A stretch of 64,000 nt of DNA from Apostichopus japonicus. Its lineage: Eukaryota > Echinodermata > Holothuroidea > Aspidochirotida > Stichopodidae. The translations under genes were made by a program, and so were the position numbers. The notes under the pieces are model-generated. The model ran no database searches and had not been told where the DNA came from. It saw nothing but the letters and a program-made list of their open reading frames with translations. Shown here one piece after another: positions 23,701-34,325 of this stretch; position 1 is the first letter of the stretch, and the number at the start of each line of letters is the position of its first letter. The stretch is taken from contig NC_092575.1 in assembly GCF_037975245.1 (NCBI RefSeq), positions 8,464,001 to 8,528,000 on the forward strand, written 5' to 3'.

Positions 23701-26700
23701 GTAGAACTTCTGTTTGAAGGTAAACATCTACTGGAAGACAGCTTGGTCACATTTGGTGGGCATGTTCCAAACCTAAATACATTAGCACCAGCAGATGATG
23801 CCAGAGTGAGTCATAGCTTGCTACAACTTTGAGGATAAGCTGTGTTAGGTTTTAACTGTGAAGCAGCAACTTGCACATTTGGAACATCAGCATACAGCTT
23901 TTAGTCATGTTGAGACTAATAGGGGAAAAAGCCACAAATTACTAAGCAATTGATACAGTGTACTCATTAATAGACTTAAATTTTAGATGTCTTCCTGACA
24001 AACGAACTTTAACCTCTTTTTGTTTTGGTAATAAAATGTACACAAACTATGTGTAATGATTCACCTGTCTGTAGACTTCATTTAGAGGAGTTGATGAAGT
24101 TTGATATTAAAGAAGGAGTTTTTGTATATGACCTATTGATGCTTCCTTCTGTAGCCACCTTGGGTGTTGAGGTTCATCCACTTGTGTTTTACACATCTAG
24201 TGGACCAATTCAGTTCAATGTCTGGGACACAGCAGGGCAGGAAAAGTTTGGAGGACTAAGAGATGGATACTACATACAAGGTATGGCTTTGATTTGTCAA
24301 GTACCATTCCGCAATCTTGTATTGTATGCAAAATTAATTTTTCAATTTACAAGTTTTATGAATGCATTGATGGCATGAAATGTTTTTGACTAAGGAATAG
24401 CCTGTTTCTAATTTTGAACACAACGATTCCTTGCCGAAGGCAAAGGAATCTATGTCCTGGTGGTGATTTGTATTTGTGACTTCTTGGCTTGTAAAGAGTA
24501 ACTCATAAAGTACATCGATGTTCAACTTCATTCTTGGTAAGTAGATGCATCTTAGCAAATAGAAGTATCCTATTGTTACCTGCACTGGTCAAAGGTCATT
24601 TGGGTTCAACAAAGGTGTAAGTCTGAAAGCCTTAACACGATTACTTCCCCAACAAAGCTTGGATGAACTTCATACTTGGTATGTGGATCCATCATTATGA
24701 GTAGAATAATCTTAGTTTTTCACAGAGGTCAAAGTCTGAAAATGTTGTAAACCCAATAACTTAAAAAAAACATTGTTTGGACTCCATACTTAATATTTTG
24801 GTACAAATAAGTGAGTAGAGGAACACTATTGGTCGTAATAGAGGTCCAAGTCTGAAATGCTTGTTACAAGAATGTTCCAAGTGGCATAGAGATATTGTCA
24901 GAGTTTGTGAAGGCATCTCTATTGTATTATGGGGCAACTTCAAAAGTAAAGTTTCCAAGAATTTATTAGTGAGTGCTAGAACTCTCTCTGTGGATAAAAG
25001 AGGTGATTTACTATCAAAAGTTGAACCTCTGTGTTATGTTACATTAATGAATTCATATGAACATGGCAAGGAGTAACTAAGGCTGCTGGATTTCTTGTTG
25101 TATTAAGGATTGAGATTATCAGTTTCTACTTCTTAATAGCAATCAAGTGTTTAATATCCTTATGAATGAGCCATGGTGCAACCTTCATCTGCAATGATAA
25201 TGATTAAGAGATGTAAGGGAAGCATACCTGTCTGTTTCAGACAGTGATTGTCAAATGATGGTTAAGTATGTAACCTGGTCTTATTCTGCACTTGACAGGT
25301 TTCGTAAAATGTAAATTATTAGTAACAACTGGAAATGTGGCAAAGATTTTCAGTTTTGAGAGGGAAATTACCCCTTACTGTTCTATTGCAGGTCAGTGCG
25401 CAATCATCATGTTTGATGTAACAGCGAGGGCCACCTACAAGAATGTTCCAAACTGGCATAGAGATCTTGTGAGAGTATGTGAAGGCATCCCTATTGTATT
25501 ATGCGGCAATAAGGTTGATATCAAAGACAGGAAAGTCAAAGCTAAGAACATCACTTTCCACAGGAAGAAGAACCTGCAAGTAAGTTTTAAATCAGGAAGA
25601 TATTTTTGAGGTTGAATGTAAAATATGAAGTAGGTACTTACATGTTTGCTTTCATATGTAGTGGTCAAACCATATCACAAAAGATTTGACTTCTATAGGA
25701 TATATTTAAATTATTTTCTTTGATCTTCCATTGTCTGCAGTTGATCCGTGTTTGATTCCTTGCCTGATGTAAAAGGAATCTATGCAATGGTGATGGCGTG
25801 CGTGTGTGTGTATGTATGTGACTCTTGTAAACACGGTAACTCAAAAAGATAATGGTGGATTAACTTCATACATTGTATATGGATCCGTCTTATACGAGTA
25901 CAAGAACACTCTTGATTTCTGTGAAGTTCAATGGTCATTTGGGTTCAACAGAGGTCTAAGTCTGAAACTTTGTACACACGATAACTCAATAGTACATCTT
26001 TATTGAACTTCATACATGGTATGTAGATCCAGTTTGGTGACTGCAAGACCCCCCATTGAAATTGGTAGAGTTCAAAGGTCACATGAGGTCAACAGGCATT
26101 AAAGTCGGAAAACCTTATACCCATGAGAACTACAAAATTAAAGCTACAATAATGCTATGATTTTCTTTTGGTGCTCATAGTTTGGTCACATTAAGTTCAG
26201 TTTAGTGGCTTTTGGGCTCTATAGGTCTTCAACAAAACATAGTCATCTAAGAAATAAACTCTAAAAGTTGATAGTCTTGCTTTAAACATGCTCACAGGGT
26301 GGCTATCATTTTTCATTATCTGAGCTTCAAGGGGTCAACAGGTTATCTCAGAATATGGTCAACAGTTATCTCAAATGGTCTCAAATTTGGCCATATTCTC
26401 TGTGATTTGTACTAGATGAGTTTTGCTTTGGCAGTAGGTTGTGAAAATAATTCAGTATCTAAACAATGTCATGTAACTCTCATTCATTAATAACAATTAT
26501 GAAAGGGATGGTTGGTGGTTAAGCTGATTTGCTAGCTCAAACTCTGTAAACAAAATGTCCTTTTATTAATACACCTATGTGTCTATATTTCACATTAGAA
26601 GACTGTTCTCTCTGGATATTGAAAAATTTTGGAATAAAAATTCTATACTGTAAAGTCCTTACCAGTGAATGTAATGGTTGATGTCCACAAGGGAGTGCTA

Positions 26701-29700
26701 CAAATAAGAGATGGAAAATCTCTGATCTTTTCTGGTCCTCACTTAATTAATGTGGAATTTTCAGCAGATTGTATGGCCAGGAATCACAAAGCCATCTGAC
26801 TTTCTGGTTCAAAGTTAGTGTAATGTTTTGCATAGCTAAGTGAAGGCAACATTGTTATTTTTATTTTATCATAAAGATAACATTTCTGTATTCCTTGCTG
26901 AAGGCAAGTGAATCAATGCAATGGTAAGGGTTAGTGTCTGTATGAGTGATATTATTGTAAGCTGAAAATCCAGTGTTTGTTACCCATGACATAAATAGCA
27001 GATTACTAAGTAATTCATCTCACAACAGTGTCTTTTAATTGGTATCATTGTCGTCTATAAATCTATTTTGCTCGTCCTTGGAAATCATTGCAGTCTGTGA
27101 GAGTGACTATGAAAGAGACCCTCATTGACGCTTTAACGATTAACCAATTAGCAGCATTTATTGAGTTGTATTCTATTATCTGTCACAGTACTATGATGTC
27201 AGTGCCAAGAGTAACTATAACTTTGAGAAGCCTTTCCTCTGGTTGGCTCGTAAACTGGTTGGTAACCCAAACTTGGAATTCACAGAGATGCCTGCACTTC
27301 AACCACCAGAGGTGCACATGGACAAAGGCCTCTCACAGAAGTATGAGGATGAACTGAAGGTAAGACATTCAACAGGCATTGATTTGGTTAGTTCATCACT
27401 TTTAGACTATACTGTGTCTTCCACCATAAGTTTTGATGACTTCAAACTGTTGATTCTAATCCTACCTCCATTTAAAAATATAAAGCAGCCAGACTGAAGA
27501 CTTCAAACACCCCTCAGCTACTGGTACTTGCATGCCTAATAATTAATTCATTGCTATAGGGGAATCAAACCCAACAATTATCTTGAACTTATGTGATACA
27601 GATCTTTGTGATAAACTCAAACATTATAACTAAATGTTGTGCAATAAGCAAGCTTGGTTACCAAAGATGTTTGCATATAGATTCAAAGAAAACATGTCTT
27701 GTATCTTCATCAACTGCAAAGTCATACATATTATGAACAAGGACAAAAGTTTTGACAAAGATATATATGAACTAGTATAAGTTGATTCCTAGACAAAGAA
27801 TGTCACACATATTTTAAACCCAGAGGGTACTTAAAATACCCCATAACCTTGCTGTATGCAATCTGTCATAGTTTGAATTTCTCTGTGAATATTAAGTTGA
27901 TAATCTTAGTCTTGGGACAGTTCATAGTACTGAAGTCTTTCTTTTTGTTCATTTTTGCTGCCTTCTTGCTTGCTACACAATTAAGAGTAAGATCAGCCAT
28001 TAAATTGTGGTCCCTTGTAAGGTTTAACAAATTATTTTCTAAAGATGAATTCATGCCTCAGTCAGGTTGCACAGAACAGAGCAAAGAAAAGAGTGTTGTT
28101 TGATATCCAGGTACAGTAAACTCAACAAATACTTACTAATTATGCCAGCCTAAATCATATTGTAATATTGTAACTGCAAATCACATACAGTAAACAAGAC
28201 ATTTTTCGCATTTAGATGTTAGCAATTTTTGACTTGGGCAACTCCTAAAATTTTGGATTGAGTACTCCATCCTAAGGTTGACAACTCAAAGTGGAGTCCC
28301 GACTTCTTCGTCATTCAATATATAATGTGGTTTTAAAATCTGCAAAACTAAAAAAGCAAATTGCTTACCAGTCTAACTTACCAAAATGTGAAAAGTTTGT
28401 TTAAATATTGCATACTATTCTTACATATTGTATGTGTTATTACACTTTCCAAATCATTCTTCTTGTTCAGTTGCTAGAGCAATCAATACATCAAGTTTAC
28501 TTGAATGTTCGAATACAACAGAACATACTGTAGGCCGCTACATCGTGTAGAAGTGAGAAAATAGCTTTCTTTACTTGTTATATTACAAATACCAATGTGG
28601 TTTCACTAGGTAAAGCCGTATGTATTATGAACATACCCTGCAGACCTAACAAGGCAAAGTCACTACAAAGGAAGTATGTTTTTAAGATGTTAGAATCTGT
28701 TGGAGTCCATAAATTTGTGACACAAAAGCCTTTATAGAACCTGTATGTCTAAAAATAACCAAATCCATATTGCGCAGGTATTTGCCAGTTTGGTAAAACA
28801 ACTGTTGATTAGTATTTTTTTCTTTGTTGACACAAACACTGAAGTAAAATGTCTTGTTGCAGAAGAACAATAACTAAAGATGTAGTCAACACTTCCTAAT
28901 TGATTAATTTGGGGGCAATTTCTAAGCAGCATTTTGTGTTTCACATAACGTGCCAAATTTGAGTAGTTTAGAAAGCTGTACATATGCTGTACAGATTCAC
29001 ATCATAGATGAACATATGGTTTGTTGTATATGGATGACAGCTGCTGTGAAATTTTAAACGCGTAAAAGATTGGTTTGATCAAGACAGTTTTATTGCGGTA
29101 ACAGGGTTAATTTGCATCTTATGTTTGCTAGTCCTGCATGGTTATTTTGTTTGTACCAGCTGTTATGTTTATCTTAACATAAGTGTGGTTTCTTGTTTCC
29201 TAAAAGTAAAATTGTCAAAAATAAGAAACTAAGGTCAACGCAAGTCTAACTGACACAGTTATTGGGCATACATGGGAACTTGCACTCAGCAGGGACCTCT
29301 GGTTGTGACTGGATTTTATCCAGTTGAGAATGGGTGTGAGCAATTTGTAGAACATATGGTGATAGCATTTATTTTATTAAAAAATCTCATATCACGACTT
29401 CCCTACCATGTTGACGTATCTTTTCAGTATTTTTTGTGGTATTATTGAGTACACAAACAATGATAAATATTCTTCGTTTTGCAAGTTCTCAACCGCCAAA
29501 TTTGTCCTCTATGTCTAGATGCTCCACTTGGCCTTAGGATGGATTTAAGAGTTTACTCAGGTTTTCAGAAAAGAAAGTATGCATAGCACTTTTTGAGTGG
29601 ATAAAATCTTGTGACAAAAAAATTTGGATCAATCATTAACATTATGTTACTATTGTTGTTTGTTTTATTTGACAGGTTGCACAAGAAACAGCTCTGCCAG

Positions 29701-29720
29701 ATGAGGATGAGGAAATTTAA
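17744..29720 (+). CDS. RAN: GTP-binding nuclear protein Ran (six coding exons, complete)
   Basis: Ran is the small GTPase that gives direction to nuclear import and export and acts in spindle and nuclear-envelope assembly. Coding exons: 17744-17788, 23574-23658, 24155-24280, 25392-25579, 27189-27359, 29676-29720; all introns are GT-AG, and the exons join in phase to 219 codons plus TAA. Visible motifs: P-loop GDGGTGKT (residues 20-27), switch [14 protein letters not shown], switch [17 protein letters not shown] with catalytic Gln72, NKVD (125-128), SAK (153-155), and the acidic Ran-specific tail ending DEDEEI. Residue numbers are 3 higher than in vertebrate Ran because the divergent N-terminus ([15 protein letters not shown]) is longer. 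Start choice: first ATG in the exon, in frame with the P-loop exon. No damage is seen. The 5.8-kb intron after the first coding exon carries several mobile elements. Confidence 0.97.
18865..20200 (+). repeat. Core repeat, copy 2 of 3, split by a nested hAT element
   Basis: Matches copies 1 and 3 from GCGAACACACTGCCGATTTC through TGGCGATGAAAAAATTCGC to the CTTACAAA site, then resumes after the 19235-19875 insertion with ACTTCCGATATTATG and GCAAAGCCCCGTTTCTAGAC. Compared with copy 3 it seems to lack about 400 bp before the shared GTTACGTGAGATCCGTAAC segment (20123 here, 22011 in copy 3). No intact frame. Confidence 0.65.
19235..19875. mobile_element. hAT-like element nested in core repeat copy 2
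   Basis: Ends are inverted: CAAGGGCGGCGGAA at the left and its complement TTCCGCCGCCCTTG at the right. The element is flanked by the exact 8-bp duplication CTTACAAA (19227-19234 and 19876-19883). The paralogous repeat copies near 21396 and 612 show the same site with a single CTTACAAA and no insertion, proving the boundaries. The inside carries the 43-bp shared block at 19426-19468 in reverse orientation and a CTGGCTACGCCCCTG motif (about 19486-19500) that looks like another element's end. Confidence 0.92.
21033..21070. repeat. Perfect 18-bp-arm hairpin at the start of core repeat copy 3
   Basis: GTTGTTTTTAGTGTGTTC, two Cs, then the exact complement GAACACACTAAAAACAAC. The other two core-repeat copies carry only one arm, so the second arm arose by a local inversion or fold-back at this junction. 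Confidence 0.9.
21053..22090 (+). repeat. Core repeat, copy 3 of 3
   Basis: This is the longest copy and lies inside the hAT-like element at 20946-22601. It shares all landmarks listed for copy 1 and additionally the GTTACGTGAGATCCGTAAC and CACTTAACTATGGTAGGATA segments shared with copy 2. It retains the uninterrupted CTTACAAA site. Confidence 0.65.
24427..24860 (-). repeat. TGACCT-family repeat in a RAN intron
   Basis: Begins with the hairpin-like GATTCCTTGCCGAAGGCAAA then GGAATC, followed by AACTCATAAAGTACATCGATG, GAACTTCAT, GGTCAAAGGTCATTTG and GTCTGAAA motifs. This is the reverse complement of the units at 4890-5560. It runs directly into the exon duplicate that follows. Confidence 0.6.
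24865..24960 (+). pseudogene. Broken duplicate of RAN coding exon 4 inside a RAN intron
   Basis: TACAAGAATGTTCCA, GTGGCATAGAGAT, GTTTGTGAAGGCATC and ATTGTATTATG match the functional exon around 25434-25510 with scattered changes. A one-base loss at the CCAA(A)CTGG position shifts the frame. In the other frame the copy reads [13 protein letters not shown] and IVLWGN, where the functional exon reads [13 protein letters not shown] and IVLCGN. The NKVD base-recognition motif is lost. No splice acceptor adjoins the start, so it is unlikely to be spliced in. It lies about 0.5 kb upstream of the real exon in the same orientation. Confidence 0.88.
25754..26110 (-). repeat. TGACCT-family repeat in a RAN intron
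   Basis: Starts GATTCCTTGCCTGATGTAAA, then a short GT-rich run, AACTCAAAAAGAT, GAACTTCATACATGG and TTCAAAGGTCACATGAGGTC. Same family and orientation as 24427-24860. A third start-like copy (ATTCCTTGCTGAAGGCAAG) sits at about 26890-26914. Confidence 0.6.
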
Positions 29721-31400
29721 AGGAAGTTGCCTTCTGTCAGTTGAAAGTAATATAACAAGTTTCTAGTTCTGCAGTTCTTTGTATGGAGTTTTCTGATTGA
29801 CATAGTAATTGTGTTCTATGGGGCAGGAATGTAAACAACAATGTCAGAACTTATTCTGAGGGGTTTGTACTTTTGTCCAAGACAATCTAAATGTAATACC
29901 TGAAACTACCTTATAAGGATTGCCTGAAGGACAATTCCTTTATGTAATATTTTCTCACTGTTAGACCTTGTTAATATATTGTTAGACAGCTAGTTCTTTG
30001 TGTTCATACTAGAAACAAATGATGTAGTTGTCCCAAAAGTAACTGACTTTTGTGTATGCTCTCTTTCATAAGTGAAGAGATACAGGTTTTTCACTTTGAA
30101 CACTATTTACATTAATTTCAACTACATTTGATGCTTCAACATCTTTTGCTATTTGGCAAAGATGGCAAATTAGATAATTGCAGCGTGATATGTTTGCAAA
30201 ATTTGTTGCATTGACCTAAAGTTAGGTCATGCCTTGCTTAAAGAACACTGACAATTGTTGCATCAGAATAAATTTATCAGGATTAAAAAGGGCCATTGAC
30301 TCAATAGATTCTGATTGTGAACTCAAAAAGTAAAAATATTGTATGTAGGATTTTTAGGTGGGAGAGCATTACCACAAAGCAAGTGGTCTAAGTGTGAACA
30401 CATTTTTGTTAAACTAGGTAGTATTACTTATTGTACAATAAGTTTATCTTGAGGCGGCTAGATCAATTTCGTTTTTGTGAGGGGTGGGCAATTTAACAAA
30501 AATAAAATAATTTCTTTAAGTTTAGCAAGAGCAATCAATGAACTTGGAAATGTTTTTCTCCTCTGTAAGACTCTGTGGAAGAGGAATATATTTAGAACGA
30601 GACAACAGGCACTAAACTTTGCTGGTTTCAAAGCTAGACTGTTTGTATGCCTTGAATCACAACGTTTTACATCATATATAGACAATGCATGAAAACCTTA
30701 CATATACTCTTTGTTTATAGTGATTCATAGTTTTTATTTGGAACATGTTTGAAAGCATAAAATGCTTTAGAATTCATCCACTGAAAAGTGAGCTGCAAAG
30801 TCTTAAGTTAGTATGCAGGGGAAATTTATATGTTGCAAAGCAATGAATTATGTTATTAATATTGTAGCATATGCATTTGGTACTCAATATTTAAGTAGTA
30901 CTTGTAGACCTTCATGTGAGTACTTAGTTAAAGAACTTGTCTAGTGCTTGTCCTTCCAAGTACTTTGAAGAAAGCATCAGGTGTTTATCTATAAAACATA
31001 TAAATAGAGCTGTTTTAATGATAAACAACTGATATTTTTTCCAAAGTACTTGAAAAGCACAATCAAGTTCTGTACAAGTACAAGAGCTATGTCAACAACC
31101 AAAATAAAACATTTCCCTCATTGTAAACTTCTGGCAGTTTATCCAGCATTGTCAGTAGGACTTGCTGCTACAAATTGCTATCCTAATTAAGTTGGTGTTT
31201 ACCATTATATATAAATAGTATTTTGTATCATTTAGATTAACATGTCTGGTTTGAACCTCAAAATATTCCATTCACATTGAAACCCTGTGAGTGTAAATAA
31301 TCAGTCCAAAATTGTCCCTTTTTTAATTTGTTACTTAGCTTGTTTACTTGCTCATAAACTCACTTTATTCTCCTGTCTAAATAAAGCTGTCAGTTAATTT
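29721..31400 (+). promoter_or_regulatory. RAN: RAN 3' untranslated region with poly(A) signal
   Basis: AT-rich non-coding sequence follows the stop codon. The clearest AATAAA signal is at 31380-31385 (CTAAATAAAGCTG). An earlier GAATAAATTT near 30267 could also be used. The end point is inferred; no transcript evidence is available. Confidence 0.45.
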
Positions 31401-33589
31401 TCAAAACCTTGATAGTCAGTTATTGATTAAATATGTTCGGTTAAGTTAGTTTACCTGACAGCTTACAAGGATATTGACTAATTCTTTGTGATCATATACT
31501 TAACACAGTTTAACATTGCCATGAACACATTGTAAGGTAAGACGGTTCTGGTTCAAAAATTTATCACAACATTTAAAGAAAATAGTTTGAAAGCTTAAAA
31601 CATGTTTGGTTTGCTTGTCTTCCCATGTACCTGGTGTGATTTTGACCTATATTCAGGAGTTGTAAAGCCAACTTTTGCTGGTCTTGTACTATTTAGTCTA
31701 CAAACTGAATCAGAGTATCAAACTGAATGTGCATAATGTAAATTCTGACTGGTGAATGCTGAATACATTGTAAACAATTGCAAGTGACCTCTGATTGACT
31801 AATATGTTGAATCTTGTCTCATGATACCTAGCAGACTGAATATTGTCAGTGAACAGTGCAAGTATTGTTCCTAGTTCTCTTCATACGATAACACTTGGCC
31901 AATCCAGGCACTAGTTTACTTTGATACAGAAACTGTTTCATACTGCTTATGTTCTCTGTTGGTAAAGTATGATTAGAAAATACCATTTTCCTTTTGGTCG
32001 GACATAAATCACACTGTAACACAGAGAAATAACTAAGTGTTGAATTTGCTATGTCTATTCATTGATTGGTCTTCTATCTGTTTACAACTCAGTGACACCA
32101 ATGGATTCAACTTTGTAGTCAAAGTAATGTTGTGAGGTAGTGCAAATTTCCACAACTGGTAGTGCTGCAAGCCTGCAACCTGAATCCCGGTATCCTAACT
32201 ACTACCGGAATTTTCCTCATCATGTCATCTATGGTTCAAAGCACTTAGTTACGAAACTGTCCATGTCATACATTCAATACATGTACAATTATAAAAAAAA
32301 AAACATCCAAAATAACACGCTGTATTCGGGCCTTTGTTTTTAACATTCACCTTCAAAAAGCAAAGCACACACCTTGGAAAAAAGCGAATGTGGATAAAAC
32401 CAGAAACCCGTACACAAACAGAAATTGGGGGTTCACACTATTCCATGATGTTGGAATAGGGCAACACTTCAAATCAAAAGTTCACAATGAAGAGTTTTCA
32501 ACTATCAGCAAGTCGCCACATGTTTGGAACTTCAGACAAAAAGAAGGTAACATACTGTAGGGGCTATGTAAATACAGGATTATAAACTACATACATGAGA
32601 AAAGTACAGAATTATTTATATCGTTAATCGGCTGTTGTTTTCTGCAGAAAATGTACTTTCAGTAACTACCATATCTATCTTTCATACAAAAGTTCTTAAA
32701 ACGTAGCCAAAGATCACTTTAATGACATTGTGGAACCCCCCGTAATAATATACGAATCCATTCCATTACAACATCTCAAGTACCGTACTGCACTGTGTGT
32801 ACCAGTGCCGTACCCTAGGCATAATAATATATTGTCCCAGGCGAAGATGGATTTAAGCTGGATATACTCCCTGCGGTTTTGGCTCAAAATTTATATCGTT
32901 ATAATTATTATATCAAAATGAGGTGAAATACATGTGGTAAAATTTTATACATGGGAACCTTCACAATCATCGTTTGAAGGAAGAATAAATAACGAATTTT
33001 CAGAACAACAGGCCCCGCAACATGCTGAGCCCAAGTACACAGACACCAGAAATAAACATGTTTTCTTTCTTTATTTCAATCAGAAACACGTACATATTTT
33101 TATTATGTCTGGGATTCCTGGGAATGATACCGAAACGAATGTAATAACCGGTTGTTTTCCCAGTTCAGGTAGTATTTACACATTGCACTGTGATCGGGAC
33201 TAGTCAATACCGGGATACCGGGATTCACTTGACTACCCGGATCCCACACAACGCTAAATCAAAGTAATAATAAGATAAGAGTGCCCCCAGGTTGGAACAA
33301 AGACACCAACAGCAATACAAAGTATTCCACAGTGTGCAGTGGTGCTCTACTTTATAATTTATTTATGTACTTCAAGCTTATTCTTTGAAATGAAGCATAT
33401 TCCCTACCACATATGGATGTCAATACTTTTACCCTTCAAAGTTTTGATTTATTGCCTATAATCATGAATCTTTCTGATATTTCAAAACAAATGACATGCA
33501 AATTATGACCTACACCAAATTGTGTAAAACCTTTACACTTTATAAGGCTATCCTACCATGCATATTTGAGCTCCTTTGATGTTCAGGTC
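31401..33589. other. Intergenic region between convergent RAN and BUD23
   Basis: No supported coding exon or recognisable element, apart from small GGGATACCGGGAT-type local repeats near 33205-33243. Confidence 0.45.
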
Positions 33590-33770
33590 TTTGAGATAAA
33601 GCATTTTTGAGATTCCACATTCTGCCCTCTGCTGAAACCAAATGACCTTTGACCTCCACCCAAACAAAAGGGTTTTTATACTTATTGTGGGAAAGCCACA
33701 TTCCAAATATGAGAACTGCAGAGGTTACCCATCTTGAGATATCCTGTTCACAACTAGTGTGTCACGTACA
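33590..33770 (+). repeat. TGACCT-family repeat fragment
   Basis: Contains AAATGACCTTTGACCTCCAC, the tight TGACCT-T-TGACCT pair, then AGGGTTTTTATACTTATTGTG as in the 4890-5560 units. Confidence 0.55.
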
Positions 33771-33793
33771 CAAACGCCAACTTGACGGCATAT

Positions 33794-33799
33794 TTTATT
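33794..33799 (-). terminator. BUD23: Candidate BUD23 poly(A) signal
   Basis: TTTATT on the + strand gives AATAAA on the - strand, about 530 bp past the BUD23 stop codon. Other AATAAA-like sites exist further on; the choice is a guess. Confidence 0.25.
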
Positions 33800-34325
33800 T
33801 GCCTGCCTATGGCAAGTAACCAAAAATGAGGAAACCAGATGACGACCAGAGTTGTATCGTTTGATAATATTACACAAATCAGCTTTAAGAATTGGTGTAT
33901 ATGGTCATTAAATCTGGATTTAGTTATCAAGCAGGCTGCCAAATGCTGAGTATGTTTAAGTTTGTGAAGAGATGAAGCACATCCACAGAGCACATTGCCA
34001 TAGTCTCGTTGAGATGCTACAAACAAATGCATAAAATTAATGAGAAATGGACAGATTAGGTACTGCTGTCCTTTAGCAACACTTCAAAAATGAAAATATG
34101 CTAACATACAGACTGAGGTAACATAAATGGCAAAGTCTAAGGCATTGTTTGTTTTATAACCTTCCTCATTACAAAGTAAAGCTATACAGACAACTTCAAA
34201 CAAGGCTGTATTGGCTTAGTACAAACTCTAGGTTTTCTGGTCTTTGCCACAGATTCATAAGATGCTTCTTGCACTGATAGAGAAAATTCCATTCCCTCTC
34301 TAATAGCTGGTGCCCAGAAAACACT

